From contig JABSQM010000014.1 in assembly GCA_013215805.1 (NCBI GenBank), forward strand, positions 1-64,000: a stretch of 64,000 nucleotides of DNA, given 5' to 3'. This DNA comes from Piscirickettsiaceae bacterium. Lineage in GTDB: Bacteria; Pseudomonadota; Gammaproteobacteria; Nitrosococcales; Methylophagaceae. The position numbers and the translations under genes are program-made. The notes beneath the pieces were generated by a model. That model had not been told where the DNA came from. It worked only from the letters and a program-made list of their open reading frames with translations, and did not search any database. Below, in pieces: positions 22,680-33,599 of the stretch (position 1 is its first letter; each line of letters begins with the position of its first letter).

Positions 22680-24650
22680 TAAAACGTCAATTTAGATAGT
22701 TGCCGTCATATTCATCGAACGTATGGCATTATTAATGTTAACATCAAATCTTGATATCATTGCCACAATAGGTACCAAAAGCACCGCAATAATTTTTATT
22801 ACAAATCACAGTATTGGCTAAAACTCACTATCTACATCTGAAGACCACGATACATACAGTTGTTTTTCCGTTTATCACGCAGATTGAATGTTACTTTAAA
22901 ATCCGATTAATGAATAATAATACCACGGTATCCAATGATGAAGCAATTAATAATGGCCACCAGGAATAAATTGACAAAAACAAAAGATTAAATGCTATAC
23001 CTTCAATACTAGCTATCAATCAATACCTAATACTTCTGCTTTTTGATATCACATCACATATCAACATTCCGGCAATCGAAATATAGGACAATGTCCTGAA
23101 TCAATATAATCTAAAAATAGCCTAGGACTTATAAATGTGACTATTATAATGGATCATGGATACGTTGATGAGGAATATCCTTAGATTGAACAGAAAAGTC
23201 TTGTGATATTTATATGATAATAGTTTACTTAAAATGATCGCTTCTTTATCATGTAATATTTTAAATAATCACGAATATTTGAGCGTACTTTTGCAAGGAA
23301 TACAAAATTTAACCTTGCTAGATTGTAATAAGTTGAAGTAGATGTAATTATCCGAATTGACTGACAATTTTAGGCTGTATAATTAACGGTGCTAAATTCA
23401 TTATAAATACGGGCAATAATACAAGTATGACAAATATCAGGATATACGGTATAATCCAAATCTGCCGTAGTTACCCTCCAGGGTAAATGTAACTTTACCC
23501 TTAGGAAGTGAATGCATAAATTTTTCGGAAAATAGATCTATGCTGAAATTCTCTCAAAATCTAATTATATCACTAGAATCTTTGAATATCTCATGAACCT
23601 TGCAGACATTGTCTAGTCTGACGATACGCTTGATTACTACTTTAGACATTGACTGTCTTATAAAGCCAATAAGGCCACTACACCCCCGCCTCTGATATAT
23701 AATCCATATTACCAGCACTAATATATACTTCTATCCGCGGATAATAGAACTCAATAGGACCTTATGTAAGAATTAATGGCCATTGGCTATCGGAATAACG
23801 ATATAATATTTGAATTTATTATGTACTGGTTTATCTATTTTATGTGATAAATTCAACATAAGATAGCTGGCAGAAACATCATCTACTATAATTCTGCGCA
23901 CATGTACATCCATAACCTCTAAAAATGATGATCGCTCGTTCACCATTTTATCATGCAAATTATAGAGATTCTTTCACGACCTTCAACATCAGCACTAGCA
24001 ATCTTCAGTTACACCATATGCATCATGGATAAAGCGATATGATTAACAATTTTATCACGGAGTTAACACGAGCATTACGTATCATATCGGCTACACACGA
24101 TATCGGATATGACATCCCCACAATACTCTAATCCATATCACATCACATCCATCTTATAATTAGGCAATGAACGCATAAATATCAAGCGTTTAATAGGTAA
24201 TACGACGACACTTTACTGTATTCACATACAACAAAGTCCACACATGATGCAGTCAATCCGATAATTGTATGATTATCACTCAAATATCATGTTGCATCGC
24301 CAACATAATGATTCATTAATTCTCATCTTGTACATATTTACGTGTCCTAAAAACAGTTTGGGAAAATTCACCGATAATAATAACTACAAAACTGCTTCTC
24401 CAAAAAATGAGGAGGATAGCTCATTACCACTAATATCTGTATCCTCAATCACATCATGTAGTAGAATATCCATGATGCATCTATAATCCATATGCATGGC
24501 AGCTAAAAAATGATCCATAGCAAAAGCTATGTGTAATACACTCCTCACCCGAAGAAGAGTGACTATACTGCATGCACACGTTCTATATAGGTAAGCACAA
24601 CTGATATCATCAAACTAATCTAATTTCAGATAATCCGATATTGCAAAACA
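22680..24650 (-). pseudogene. spoT: Relic of (p)ppGpp synthetase/hydrolase SpoT (RelA/SpoT family)
   Basis: The gene expected after gmk-rpoZ is present only as a multiply interrupted copy of nearly full length. From upstream to downstream on the minus strand I read SGEECITHS (about 24526-24552; native SGEPYITHP), the HD-hydrolase motif ILLHDVIEDTD (24439-24468), a 61-codon open piece of the synthetase domain with EVMDVHVRRIIVDD and YYIVIPIANGH (23773-23958), the TGS-domain piece DLDYTVYPDICHTC (23394-23462), YRGIIIH-stop-SDFKV (22889-22930; native GKGLVIH..DC) and an ACT-like piece IIAVLLVPIVAMISRFDVNI (about 22715-22800). Stops and frame changes separate the pieces. The order and spacing of five domains make the identity secure. 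Confidence 0.92.
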
Positions 24651-24754
24651 TATCCCCTAAATTGACAGCCTAGCTTCTATTCTCATATAAACGCTAGCCC
24701 ATCGGAAACTGTTGGAGTTGCATTCTAAAATTTTATAATTACTGCTAGCAACTA

Positions 24755-24994
24755 CTAATCGGAGATGACGCTTTTCTCTACATTCTCGCACATATTGGCC
24801 TTATCCAAAATATTATGATTAACTAAACCTTTTGCGATTTCACGTAACGCTATCACGGTTGGTTTGTCATTGTTAATATCAACCATCGCATCAGCTCCCT
24901 TTGAAATCTCGCGGGCGCGTTTTGATGCAACCAAGACTAATTGAAATCTATTGTCCACATTCTCTAAACAATCTTCTACCGTTGTACGCGCCAT
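24755..24994 (-). CDS. rpoZ: RNA polymerase omega subunit RpoZ
   Basis: Small subunit that helps assemble the beta' subunit and forms part of a ppGpp-binding site in proteobacteria. I choose the ATG at 24994 ([13 protein letters not shown]), giving 79 residues in line with the family; the open frame extends 14 codons further up without conservation. The core [16 protein letters not shown] is typical. It follows gmk. Its usual neighbour spoT is a relic, so the ppGpp-related role of omega may no longer apply. Confidence 0.93.
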   Translation of the reverse strand: MARTTVEDCLENVDNRFQLVLVASKRAREISKGADAMVDINNDKPTVIALREIAKGLVNHNILDKANMCENVEKSVISD

Positions 24995-25057
24995 GATGAA
25001 AATATCCCAAAATAAATTTAAAAAAGTTAAACACATTCATGATGAATATCATAATAA

Positions 25058-25642
25058 TCAATATTGTTTGCAATTACAATCAAGTGAATGATCTTTAGAA
25101 GAAATAATGCCCTCTAACCGAGTTAATGCCAACCCAAAATCATCATTAATGATCAGATGATCAAATTCAATATAATGTGACATTTCATTCTCAGAATCCC
25201 GCATACGACACAAAATAGTTCTTTCATCATCCTGACAGCGGCCTTGCAAACGCTGTGCCAATGCAACTTTAGATGGAGGAAAAATGAAGATACTAGTGCA
25301 ATTAGGGTATGTATTTCTTATTTGTCCTGCACCTTGCCAGTCAATTTCTAGAATAATATCTCGGCCTTTATTCAACTGAGTGGTTATCATTCTTCTCGAA
25401 GTACCGTAAGAATTGCTAAATACTATCGCTGACTCTAAAAAATATCCTGATTTATACATGTACGCAAATTTTTCCTGACTGACAAAGAAATAATCTTTGC
25501 CATTGAGCTCCCCATCGCGTGCCAAACGTGTAGTATACGATACTGATACTTTTATTTGTTGCTGCTTAGCAACTAAAGCTTTTAATAAACTAGTTTTACC
25601 TGCACCAGAAGGTGCTGCAACAATAAATAAACTTCCACCCAT
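25058..25642 (-). CDS. gmk: Guanylate kinase Gmk
   Basis: Phosphorylates GMP to GDP. The P-loop APSGAGKTS lies near the N-terminus, followed by SVSYTTRLARDGELNGKDYFF, the GMP-binding region, and by EIDWQGAGQIR. By homology the start is the ATG at 25642 (MGGSLFIVAAPSG). The frame is open to a GTG at 25678, so a slightly longer product is possible, and the ribosome-binding evidence is inconclusive. The product is about 194 residues, slightly short of the usual 205. It leads the gmk-rpoZ-(spoT relic) unit. Confidence 0.94.
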   Translation of the reverse strand: MGGSLFIVAAPSGAGKTSLLKALVAKQQQIKVSVSYTTRLARDGELNGKDYFFVSQEKFAYMYKSGYFLESAIVFSNSYGTSRRMITTQLNKGRDIILEIDWQGAGQIRNTYPNCTSIFIFPPSKVALAQRLQGRCQDDERTILCRMRDSENEMSHYIEFDHLIINDDFGLALTRLEGIISSKDHSLDCNCKQY

Positions 25643-25678
25643 TCCTATAGATTCCATCCAATATTTCGAATTTAACAC

Positions 25679-27580
25679 CCCTTCAATTTAACCATAATCT
25701 TCCTTTGTATACCGGATACGAAGAGATTATCAATAACTAATAATGAACGGATCAAACTTCATAATCTAACTGACACATTAAAAATGTAAATACAATCAAC
25801 TGATCTTGCCATATGGTATAATATACCTCATACTGTCAATATATATAAATAAAAAGCCTCCTATCCTAATTACATATACCGTCTTTATGGACGGCAATGG
25901 ACCTTCAATTATTAATTAGCAAATAATCAGATGAGAAAGGCCATAAGAAATATAAAACATCATCCCTATGCAATAATAAATAATATCAGTATAATAAAAT
26001 TATTGGAAATTAGGGTATCATATTAAGCATCTGTGAAAAGGCTTATGTAAAATCAAGAATAGTAATAAATGAAGTATAAATAGTCAATATAAGAAAATAC
26101 AAACACGAAATTTTATGGATGACACAGGAGATATAAAAATAGCTTCAATGAAATTAAAATAGCCCCCACAAACGTATTTTTAAATTTATGCTTAATGCTC
26201 TAAGACTCACGGAGTATTTTCCAACATCATCTATTATACGGATATGTAGGTAATCTTATTTCACATATAGACGAGGCACTAAAATAAGCATAGCAACAGA
26301 ATTTGCTTGAACATAATTCGCACATAATACGATAAATATAACACTATCTCAACAATTTACTTAAACTTTTACACCACTACTGTTCTCATACATGATATAA
26401 AAATTGTATTCTCATAGAAAGCGCGCAATCATTGTAAGAGCCATACTTTATGGTCCCCATCAATCTCAAATGCCAATAGATGGAATAGTGCGGGTAATCA
26501 TATTGATATATCGCGAGAATAAATATATATTTGATCTGTCTAAATAGGAGTTTATGCCTAGGATATGTAAAGCCTGATAAGAAACTTATTGTCCCCAGAT
26601 TTCTCGTCTATCCCATATCCACATGATAGCAATTAATCAACACTCATCTAACAACAATACACCCCGATCTTAATTGATTTCATCTTAATACTAATAATGG
26701 ATATATTTGAACACTTATAATTTAATCTTAAATAACATGTAAATACATAAAGTTATTTAAATGATTATATTTTAAAATTACCTATCGCTATGAGTACTCT
26801 ACAGTCAACTTTATATATTACAATAAATATTCGTGCTATAGTAAAGCTATTCACCAAAAGTACAGGTATCGTTAGGATTATTCTAATAAGTAATGAATTA
26901 AGATATATCCACCAACATCTTAAGTAAGAAAAGGTATAATGATAGTATAAGTTGTTTCCAGATCAAAGATATATGATAAACTCATTTAATAGGTATACCT
27001 GATACAACATGCCTAAAAATTCTTGGAACATCATAATTAAGCATCAATATGAAAATATTTCAACCAATTGATAATCACAATTTATATTTTAGATAAGCAA
27101 CCATCTCACGTCTCTAACTTAAATTACGTATTTTTTAAACAAATATGAATAATATTCACTATAAATTCTAAGTATAATTTGGTGAATAAGATATTAAAGC
27201 AATAAACATAACAGATCATATAGTTACCAAGCAATTGTAGCATCAATATTTCTACCGATCATAATACATAAAATGTGAGATGGTACCAAATTGAAAAGAT
27301 AAATTTGGCAATGCAAGACCCAGCCAATAGCCATCAATTCTTGCATTTCAATAAAGAATAAATCGCAAAACAAAGATTCTCAATATCGCAACCATAAATA
27401 GTCTCATATTAAGACATACAGAGAAAATTAATTACCTATTATTCCATAAAGATAATATTTAGATACTAATGGTTATAAAGTATCTTTTTAGCTCTATCTC
27501 AACTAGGGATCAGGTTAGCACTATTTTTTGTATTTCTATTTGCTACAATTATAATTTACCATTCACCAAGGCAAATTATA
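25679..27580. other. 1.9 kb non-coding gap between gmk and serC
   Basis: Divergent intergenic region with no open gene. Relatives often carry yicC, a phosphatase gene and rph upstream of gmk, and gyrA upstream of serC. I could not recognise any of these with confidence. On the minus strand near 26590-26640 a fragment faintly resembles RNase PH. An AAGG element at about 27570 serves serC. Confidence 0.4.
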
Positions 27581-28681
27581 ATGTCACGAGCATACAATTT
27601 TAGTGCTGGACCAGCCATGTTACCGCAAGCAGTTTTAGAACAAGCACAACAAGAATTCTTAAATTGGAATAATTCAGGAATGAATATTATGGAAATGAGC
27701 CATCGTGGAAAGGAATTCATGTCCATTGCTTCAAGAGCAGAGGCAGATCTACGTGATATAATGAAAATTCCTGACAATTACAAAGTATTATTCCTACAGG
27801 GTGGCGCTTCTAGTCAATTTGCTAGCATCCCCATGAATTTATTACGTGGAAAAACTACTGCCGATTATTTTAATACTGGTCAATGGTCTAAGAAGGCTAT
27901 CGCAGAAGCTGAACGTTATTGTAATGTCAATATCGTGGCATCATCTGAAAAAGAAAAATTTGTCACTATACCCCCACAAGATACATGGAAATTAAATCCG
28001 GATGCCGCCTATGTGCACTATACTGCCAACGAAACTATTGATGGAGTTAATTTTCACAACATCCCCGATGTAGGTAATGTACCATTAGTAGTCGATATTT
28101 CCTCAGAAATTTTATCTCGCCCCATTAACGTGTCTAAGTTTGCATTGATCTATGCGGGTGCTCAAAAAAATGTAGGACCGGCAGGATTAACTATTGTTAT
28201 TGTGCGTGACGAGCTAATCGGCACCCCACTTTCAGGCACACCAACCATATTCGATTATAGGATACAAGCCGATAATAATTCTATGTATAATACACCACCC
28301 ACCTATGCATTATATATAGCAGGTCTAGTATTCCAATATATCAAAAGTTTAGGTGGTCTGAAAAATATGGAAATTATAAATAGACGCAAAGCTAATAAAT
28401 TATATTATGCGATTGATAATTCCAATTTTTATCAAAATCACGTGAATCCCAAATATAGATCTTGGATGAACATCCCATTTACTTTAAACAACTCATCATT
28501 AGATAATAATTTTTTGACTGGTGCTGAAGCAGTTGGTCTACTAACACTTAAAGGTCATCGTAGCATCGGTGGTATGCGTGCCAGCATATACAATGCTATG
28601 CCGGAAGAAGGTGTCGACGCATTGATTACTTACATCAATAATTTTGCTAATAACAATGCATCAAAAACAAAAAACAATTAA
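27581..28681 (+). CDS. serC: Phosphoserine aminotransferase SerC
   Basis: PLP enzyme making phosphoserine from 3-phosphohydroxypyruvate; it also serves vitamin B6 synthesis. The 366-residue protein starts RAYNFSAGPAMLP and keeps HRGKEF, LQGGASSQF, the DISSEILSRP segment and the PLP lysine K196 in YAGAQKNVGPAG, and ends with GGMRASIYNAMPEEGV. An AAGG element precedes the ATG. It is followed by serA on the same strand, giving two consecutive steps of serine synthesis. Confidence 0.97.
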   Translation: MSRAYNFSAGPAMLPQAVLEQAQQEFLNWNNSGMNIMEMSHRGKEFMSIASRAEADLRDIMKIPDNYKVLFLQGGASSQFASIPMNLLRGKTTADYFNTGQWSKKAIAEAERYCNVNIVASSEKEKFVTIPPQDTWKLNPDAAYVHYTANETIDGVNFHNIPDVGNVPLVVDISSEILSRPINVSKFALIYAGAQKNVGPAGLTIVIVRDELIGTPLSGTPTIFDYRIQADNNSMYNTPPTYALYIAGLVFQYIKSLGGLKNMEIINRRKANKLYYAIDNSNFYQNHVNPKYRSWMNIPFTLNNSSLDNNFLTGAEAVGLLTLKGHRSIGGMRASIYNAMPEEGVDALITYINNFANNNASKTKNN

Positions 28682-28810
28682 TTCAGGGCGACAATATGCG
28701 ATATTAATAAATAATTTGTATTGCTAATTCAAAACAAAGAAACAAATAGCAACACTATAGACCTTTATGTCACATCTAATTACAATATACATACGATAGT
28801 AGAGGAGTAC

Positions 28811-29977
28811 ATGTTTAAAATTTTAACTCTCAATAATATTGCGGCTGCAGGCATAAACCAAATGCCACGTGAACAATATGAAATCACCTCCGAATCCCAA
28901 TGCCCTGATGCCGTACTGGTACGCTCCTTCAAAATGCATAATTGGGATATACCCAGTACTATACAAGCCATTGGTCGCGCTGGTGCGGGTGTAAATAATA
29001 TTCCTGTAAAGATTATGTCTGCCAAAGGAATTCCAGTTTTTAACACCCCTGGTGCTAATGCGAATGCAGTACAAGAGCTAGTTTTAACCGGTATGTTACT
29101 TAGTGCCAGAAACATCTGCCCAGCTTGGAATTTTGCCAGGCGACTTAAAGGTAATGACACCGAAATTACCAAACAGGTTGAGGCTGGTAAAAAAGACTTT
29201 GTTGGCTTTGAATTACCAGGGAAGACCATTGGTGTAATTGGCCTGGGAGCCATAGGCATAAAAATTTCTAACACTGCTATTGCCTTGGGCATGAATGTAA
29301 TCGGTTACGACCCTAAAATCACCGTTGAAAGTGCCTGGCAACTATCCCACGAAGTCAAACAAGCTAATAGTACTGACAATTTGTTAACAAATTGTGATTT
29401 TGTCACATTACATGTACCTCTGATTGAAACCACCAAAAATATGATTAATGCGGATAGATTAATGCATATGAGAGATGGCGTTACAATCTTGAATTTTTCT
29501 CGCGCCGGTATTGTAGAAGATAACTCTATTATTGCAGCACTGGATAGTGGTAAAGTTCATGCCTATATCTGTGACTTTCCAAGTAATAAAATTCAGCAAC
29601 ATACGAATGTCATTGCGTTACCACACCTAGGTGCCTCTACCATCGAAGCCGAAGAAAATTGTGCTATTATGATTGTTGACCAAATTAAAGATTACTTAGA
29701 AAACGGTAACATTAAAAATGCCGTTAACTTTCCTACTATTAACATGGTTAAAATTCACAATCAATTCCGCCTTACAATCGCCCACAATAATATTCCACAT
29801 ATATTAAGCTCTATCACCAATGCAATAGCTAGTGCCGAAATTAATATTTTAGATATGCTGAACAAATCTCTTAATAATACAGCCTATACCTTAATTGATA
29901 CCGAAATAAAATTACCACAGCTAGTTATCAAAAAAATTGAAGCTATTGATGGAGTATTAAAGCTTAGATGTTTATAG
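28811..29977 (+). CDS. serA: D-3-phosphoglycerate dehydrogenase SerA
   Basis: NAD-dependent oxidation of 3-phosphoglycerate, the first step of serine synthesis. I set the start at the ATG at 28811 (MFKILTLNNIA), which has GAGGAG seven bases upstream. The frame is open 90 bases earlier, but that part is not conserved. The 388-residue product shows GRAGAGVNNIP, NTPGANANAVQELV, the NAD loop GVIGLGAIG, the catalytic Arg in NFSRAGIV and the His in LPHLGAST. A C-terminal ACT-like regulatory domain follows. The adjacency serC-serA is typical of betaproteobacteria. Confidence 0.96.
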   Translation: MFKILTLNNIAAAGINQMPREQYEITSESQCPDAVLVRSFKMHNWDIPSTIQAIGRAGAGVNNIPVKIMSAKGIPVFNTPGANANAVQELVLTGMLLSARNICPAWNFARRLKGNDTEITKQVEAGKKDFVGFELPGKTIGVIGLGAIGIKISNTAIALGMNVIGYDPKITVESAWQLSHEVKQANSTDNLLTNCDFVTLHVPLIETTKNMINADRLMHMRDGVTILNFSRAGIVEDNSIIAALDSGKVHAYICDFPSNKIQQHTNVIALPHLGASTIEAEENCAIMIVDQIKDYLENGNIKNAVNFPTINMVKIHNQFRLTIAHNNIPHILSSITNAIASAEINILDMLNKSLNNTAYTLIDTEIKLPQLVIKKIEAIDGVLKLRCL

Positions 29978-30774
29978 TAATATTGATAATCACACTAATC
30001 TGTTAAAGACTACATTGATAGTGATAATCTTCTGAAAATAGAAATGATGATGAAATGATAATATTTTATATCCAAATTGAAGAATACAGCAATGAATGAA
30101 TTGTAATGCCAGAGCCCGCATAATAAAAAGCCACAATTGTCTGGGTGTTCAGAAGATAACCAAGCTTACTCTAAGTCTGGAATATATGAAAATAAAAATA
30201 TAAAATATCGCTACTGCTTTAATTTTCTCAAATATTATTTTTTCTTATTAAATTAATTTAATCACAGCAGTGATTTTAATTACATAATATATATACCCTT
30301 ATAAAACAACTGTCCATAATAGATCATATGTAAATTCACTCCTAATTAATAAATATATTCTTCCCCCACTCTGCTTTTCATTTAATTTTATTAATGAATG
30401 GCCATCTATAGTACTTTATGAGATTTAGTATATTCTATATATTACTCACAGATAATCAGGCCAACAACATCCTATTTCTAATTAGATATTTTATCAATTT
30501 TAATTACCCATTTAACACCATCAAGAATAAACTATAGATCCATTTTACTGCTAAAATGACATGCTACTACCATTCTCAAAGTACTACCAGTTATTCAATA
30601 TGTGAATTATTTATCCCTTCTGCTAGAAGGGATGGCTGCTACTTTAATGCCACTGCAAGCTATATGATTATTATTACATATTATTTTTAAGCCAACCATC
30701 GAAAGTCAACAACTAGATTTATGACACTGCTACCTAAAAAAAGCCGAAATGTAATTTACAATACATATAATTAA
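29978..30774. other. Non-coding gap between convergent serA and thrC
   Basis: About 800 AT-rich bases. A perfect 8 bp inverted repeat, ATCCCTTC/GAAGGGAT with a 5-base loop (30613-30633), could form a hairpin beyond the thrC stop, but it lacks a T run. pheA often follows serA in relatives; no fragment of it was recognised. Confidence 0.4.
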
Positions 30775-31863
30775 CTAATCACCGGAATCGCTAGACAAAA
30801 TAACATCACTAACTGCATCTAATGTAGCTTCAACCGTAACTATTCGTGATGTACCGCTCTGTTGAATAACAATATCTGGATCCTTTAAACCATGACCAGT
30901 CAATGTACATACAATCTGACTACCTTCCGGAATTTTTCCTGCATTGATCTCATTAATTGCGCCGGCTAATGACGTTGATGATGCAGGTTCGCAAAAAATA
31001 CCCTCATATTTGGCCAAAATATTTTGTGCTGCCATAATTTCTTTATCACTACACTCACCAAACCAGCCTCTAGATTTTTCTTTGACCTTCCAAGCCTTTT
31101 CCCAACTTTGTGGATGTCCAATACGAATAGCAGTGGCCATTGTTTCAGGCTTATCTACCATATGCCCACGCATAAATGGTGCGCTACCAGCGGCTTGAAA
31201 GCCTAACATTTTAGGACAATCAGCAGCAATACCATCTTTAAAATATTCAGTATACCCCATCCAATGTGCGGTTATATTGCCGGCATTACCTACAGGAAGG
31301 CAATGAAAGTCAGGTGCACATTTAAGTTCCTCTACTATTTCAAATGCTGCTGTTTTTTGACCTTCTATCCGATAGGGATTAATTGAATTAACAATAGTGA
31401 CAGATGCACGTTCAGTAACATCTTTAACTAATTTCATACCTTCATCAAAGTTACCTTTTATTTGGATAATAGTTGCGCCGTGCATCATTCCTTGCGCTAA
31501 TTTACCTAAGGCAATCTTTCCATCAGGAATTAAGACAAATGCAGCAATGCCAGCTCTAGCTGCATAAGAAGATGCAGCTGCAGATGTATTACCCGTAGAC
31601 GCACAGATAATTGCTTTACTTCCCTCCTCAACTGCCTTAGTAACAGCCATAGTCATACCACGATCTTTAAATGAGCCTGTCGGGTTTAATCCCTCATACT
31701 TAACATATATTTTTACGTCTTTACCTAATAAATCTGGAATATTATTCAATTCTATTAGAGGTGTATTACCCTCACCTAGGCTGATTAATTTGGTCTTATC
31801 ATCTACAGGTAGACGCTCTCGGTAACGTTCTATTAGTCCTGTATAATGTGGTCGAAATCGCAC
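30775..31863 (-). CDS. thrC: Threonine synthase ThrC
   Basis: PLP enzyme converting O-phosphohomoserine to threonine. The 362-residue protein belongs to the shorter class, with the PLP lysine K66 in NPTGSFKDRGM, the phosphate-binding ASTGNTSAAASSYAARAG and LPVGNAGNITAHWMGY. The start is GTG at 31863, well supported by AAGGAG eight bases upstream. It lies downstream of hom on the same strand with a 396-base spacer. Confidence 0.97.
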   Translation of the reverse strand: MRFRPHYTGLIERYRERLPVDDKTKLISLGEGNTPLIELNNIPDLLGKDVKIYVKYEGLNPTGSFKDRGMTMAVTKAVEEGSKAIICASTGNTSAAASSYAARAGIAAFVLIPDGKIALGKLAQGMMHGATIIQIKGNFDEGMKLVKDVTERASVTIVNSINPYRIEGQKTAAFEIVEELKCAPDFHCLPVGNAGNITAHWMGYTEYFKDGIAADCPKMLGFQAAGSAPFMRGHMVDKPETMATAIRIGHPQSWEKAWKVKEKSRGWFGECSDKEIMAAQNILAKYEGIFCEPASSTSLAGAINEINAGKIPEGSQIVCTLTGHGLKDPDIVIQQSGTSRIVTVEATLDAVSDVILSSDSGD

Positions 31864-32259
31864 AATTATAACTCCTTAAATTATGTGTTTCTCATTATGG
31901 TATCGCGGTAAGTAAGTATGAGATGTAGGAAGTTCATAAATTCCTTAAGATTTAAATATGTGAATAACCATGCTAAGGAAATAAAATATATCCTAAATTT
32001 AGGAGATTATAATTTTTCACATCCAAGATATAACAGAAAATAAGAGATAGCGCTCAAATTACTACTTTATGCATCCATGCCTTCCATCACAAAGTGACCA
32101 TGTTTGCAGATCAAACCAATAACTTCAATTTCAGTATCGAAATAACATTCAAACTTTTGATAATATCACATCCATCAAAGATAGATATATGAAAGATGAT
32201 TCATCTCTTGCTTACTAACAGATAGATCTCGATTTAAAATTCATACAGATAATATGAAA
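31864..32259. other. Non-coding spacer between hom and thrC
   Basis: About 400 bases with no recognisable gene. It ends with the ribosome-binding sequence of thrC at 31872-31877. The spacer is longer than usual for this gene pair. Confidence 0.4.
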
Positions 32260-33570
32260 TCAACTAAATGATTCTATCCGTATACGCATCACAGGATCTT
32301 CAATCACCGTTAATGCCTCAATTTGTGTGATGGCTATATTCATATATTTTTCCGTAACTTGTTGCGTCAAAATAATCAACGATAAAGCACCATCATCATG
32401 TTTAGGTTGTTTCTGCAACATCATCTTAATGCCAATACCCTGTTCAACCAAAATTTTCATAATATCTACAGATGCAACAGACATATCTCGAAGATTAATA
32501 CGCAAATAGTACGATGTCATCACTTCAGACATTGGTACAATAGGATTATCAACCAGAGTATCCTGTTGAAAAGATAGATACGGAACCCTATCATCTACAT
32601 GACATGTTAATGTACGAGCAATATCAGAAATATCAGCCACTACTGCTGATGCTGTAGCAGCAGAACCTGCTCCAGCACCATAATAAAGTGTCGAACCTGC
32701 AGCATCACTTTTAATAAATACCGAGTTCATTACCCCATCAACATTAGCAATTAAAGTCTGATGGGTAATCAAAGTGGGATGAACCCTCAACTGTACTCCC
32801 TTCTCTGTTCTTCTAGCGATACCCAAATGCTTAATTATATAACCAAGTTCCGCGGCATTGCACACATCCTCTTGAGTGATTTTACTAATACCTTCAGTGT
32901 AGACTTTATTAAACTTCAATGGCATGCCAAAAGCAACAGAGGCCATAATAGTTAATTTATGAGCTGCATCAATACCCTCAATATCAAACGTTGGATCGGA
33001 TTCAGCATAACCTGATTTCTGTGCTTCAACTAATACATCGGCAAAATCACGCCCTTTATTACACATCTCAGTCAAAATAAAATTGCAGGTACCATTAATT
33101 ATACCTGCCAACCACTCAATATTGTTGCCTACCAAACCTTCACGCATAGCTTTGATAATGGGGATACCACCAGCCACAGCAGCTTCAAATGCAATGGCAA
33201 CTCCTTTGCTCCGTGCTTTAGCAAATAACTCATTGCCATGAATAGCTATTAAGGCCTTATTAGCAGTCACCACATGCTTGCCATTGGATATTGCCTCTAA
33301 AACCAATTCATGTGCAATGTCGGTACCGCCAATCAATTCAGCTACACACTGAATCCGAGGGTCACACACAACATCGTATGCATTTGTTGTCAATTCAAAA
33401 TCTTCGGCATTACAATCATTCAACTTCTTGAAATTACGATCAGCAATGCTTACTATCTCAATATTTTTGCCCAATCTCCTACTTATCTCAGATGAATTTC
33501 GTATCAACAAATTAACCGTACCACTACCTACGGTACCTAAACCTAAAATCCCAATTTTTACTGCATCCAA
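32260..33570 (-). CDS. hom: Homoserine dehydrogenase Hom
   Basis: Reduces aspartate semialdehyde to homoserine in the threonine/methionine branch. The 436-residue monofunctional enzyme has the NAD(P) loop GILGLGTVGSGT, VTANKALIA, AAVAGGIPIIKAMREGL, NGTCNFILTEM and GYAESDPTFDIEGIDAAHK with the catalytic lysine, and a C-terminal ACT domain. The start is TTG at 33570, supported by GAGGA nine bases upstream and by homology at the N-terminus. An alaC relic lies directly upstream. Confidence 0.97.
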   Translation of the reverse strand: MDAVKIGILGLGTVGSGTVNLLIRNSSEISRRLGKNIEIVSIADRNFKKLNDCNAEDFELTTNAYDVVCDPRIQCVAELIGGTDIAHELVLEAISNGKHVVTANKALIAIHGNELFAKARSKGVAIAFEAAVAGGIPIIKAMREGLVGNNIEWLAGIINGTCNFILTEMCNKGRDFADVLVEAQKSGYAESDPTFDIEGIDAAHKLTIMASVAFGMPLKFNKVYTEGISKITQEDVCNAAELGYIIKHLGIARRTEKGVQLRVHPTLITHQTLIANVDGVMNSVFIKSDAAGSTLYYGAGAGSAATASAVVADISDIARTLTCHVDDRVPYLSFQQDTLVDNPIVPMSEVMTSYYLRINLRDMSVASVDIMKILVEQGIGIKMMLQKQPKHDDGALSLIILTQQVTEKYMNIAITQIEALTVIEDPVMRIRIESFS

Positions 33571-33599
33571 TATGGTTCTTCCTCAATTACTTTTAAATG

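Noticed and set aside
26560-26720. Fragment resembling RNase PH (INC..VDMG.TR) on the minus strand
   Set aside because: The similarity needs several gaps and frame choices within a few residues and is not convincing.
30613-30633. Inverted repeat considered as the thrC terminator
   Set aside because: The stem is only 8 bp, it lies 140 bases beyond the stop and no T-run follows on either strand.
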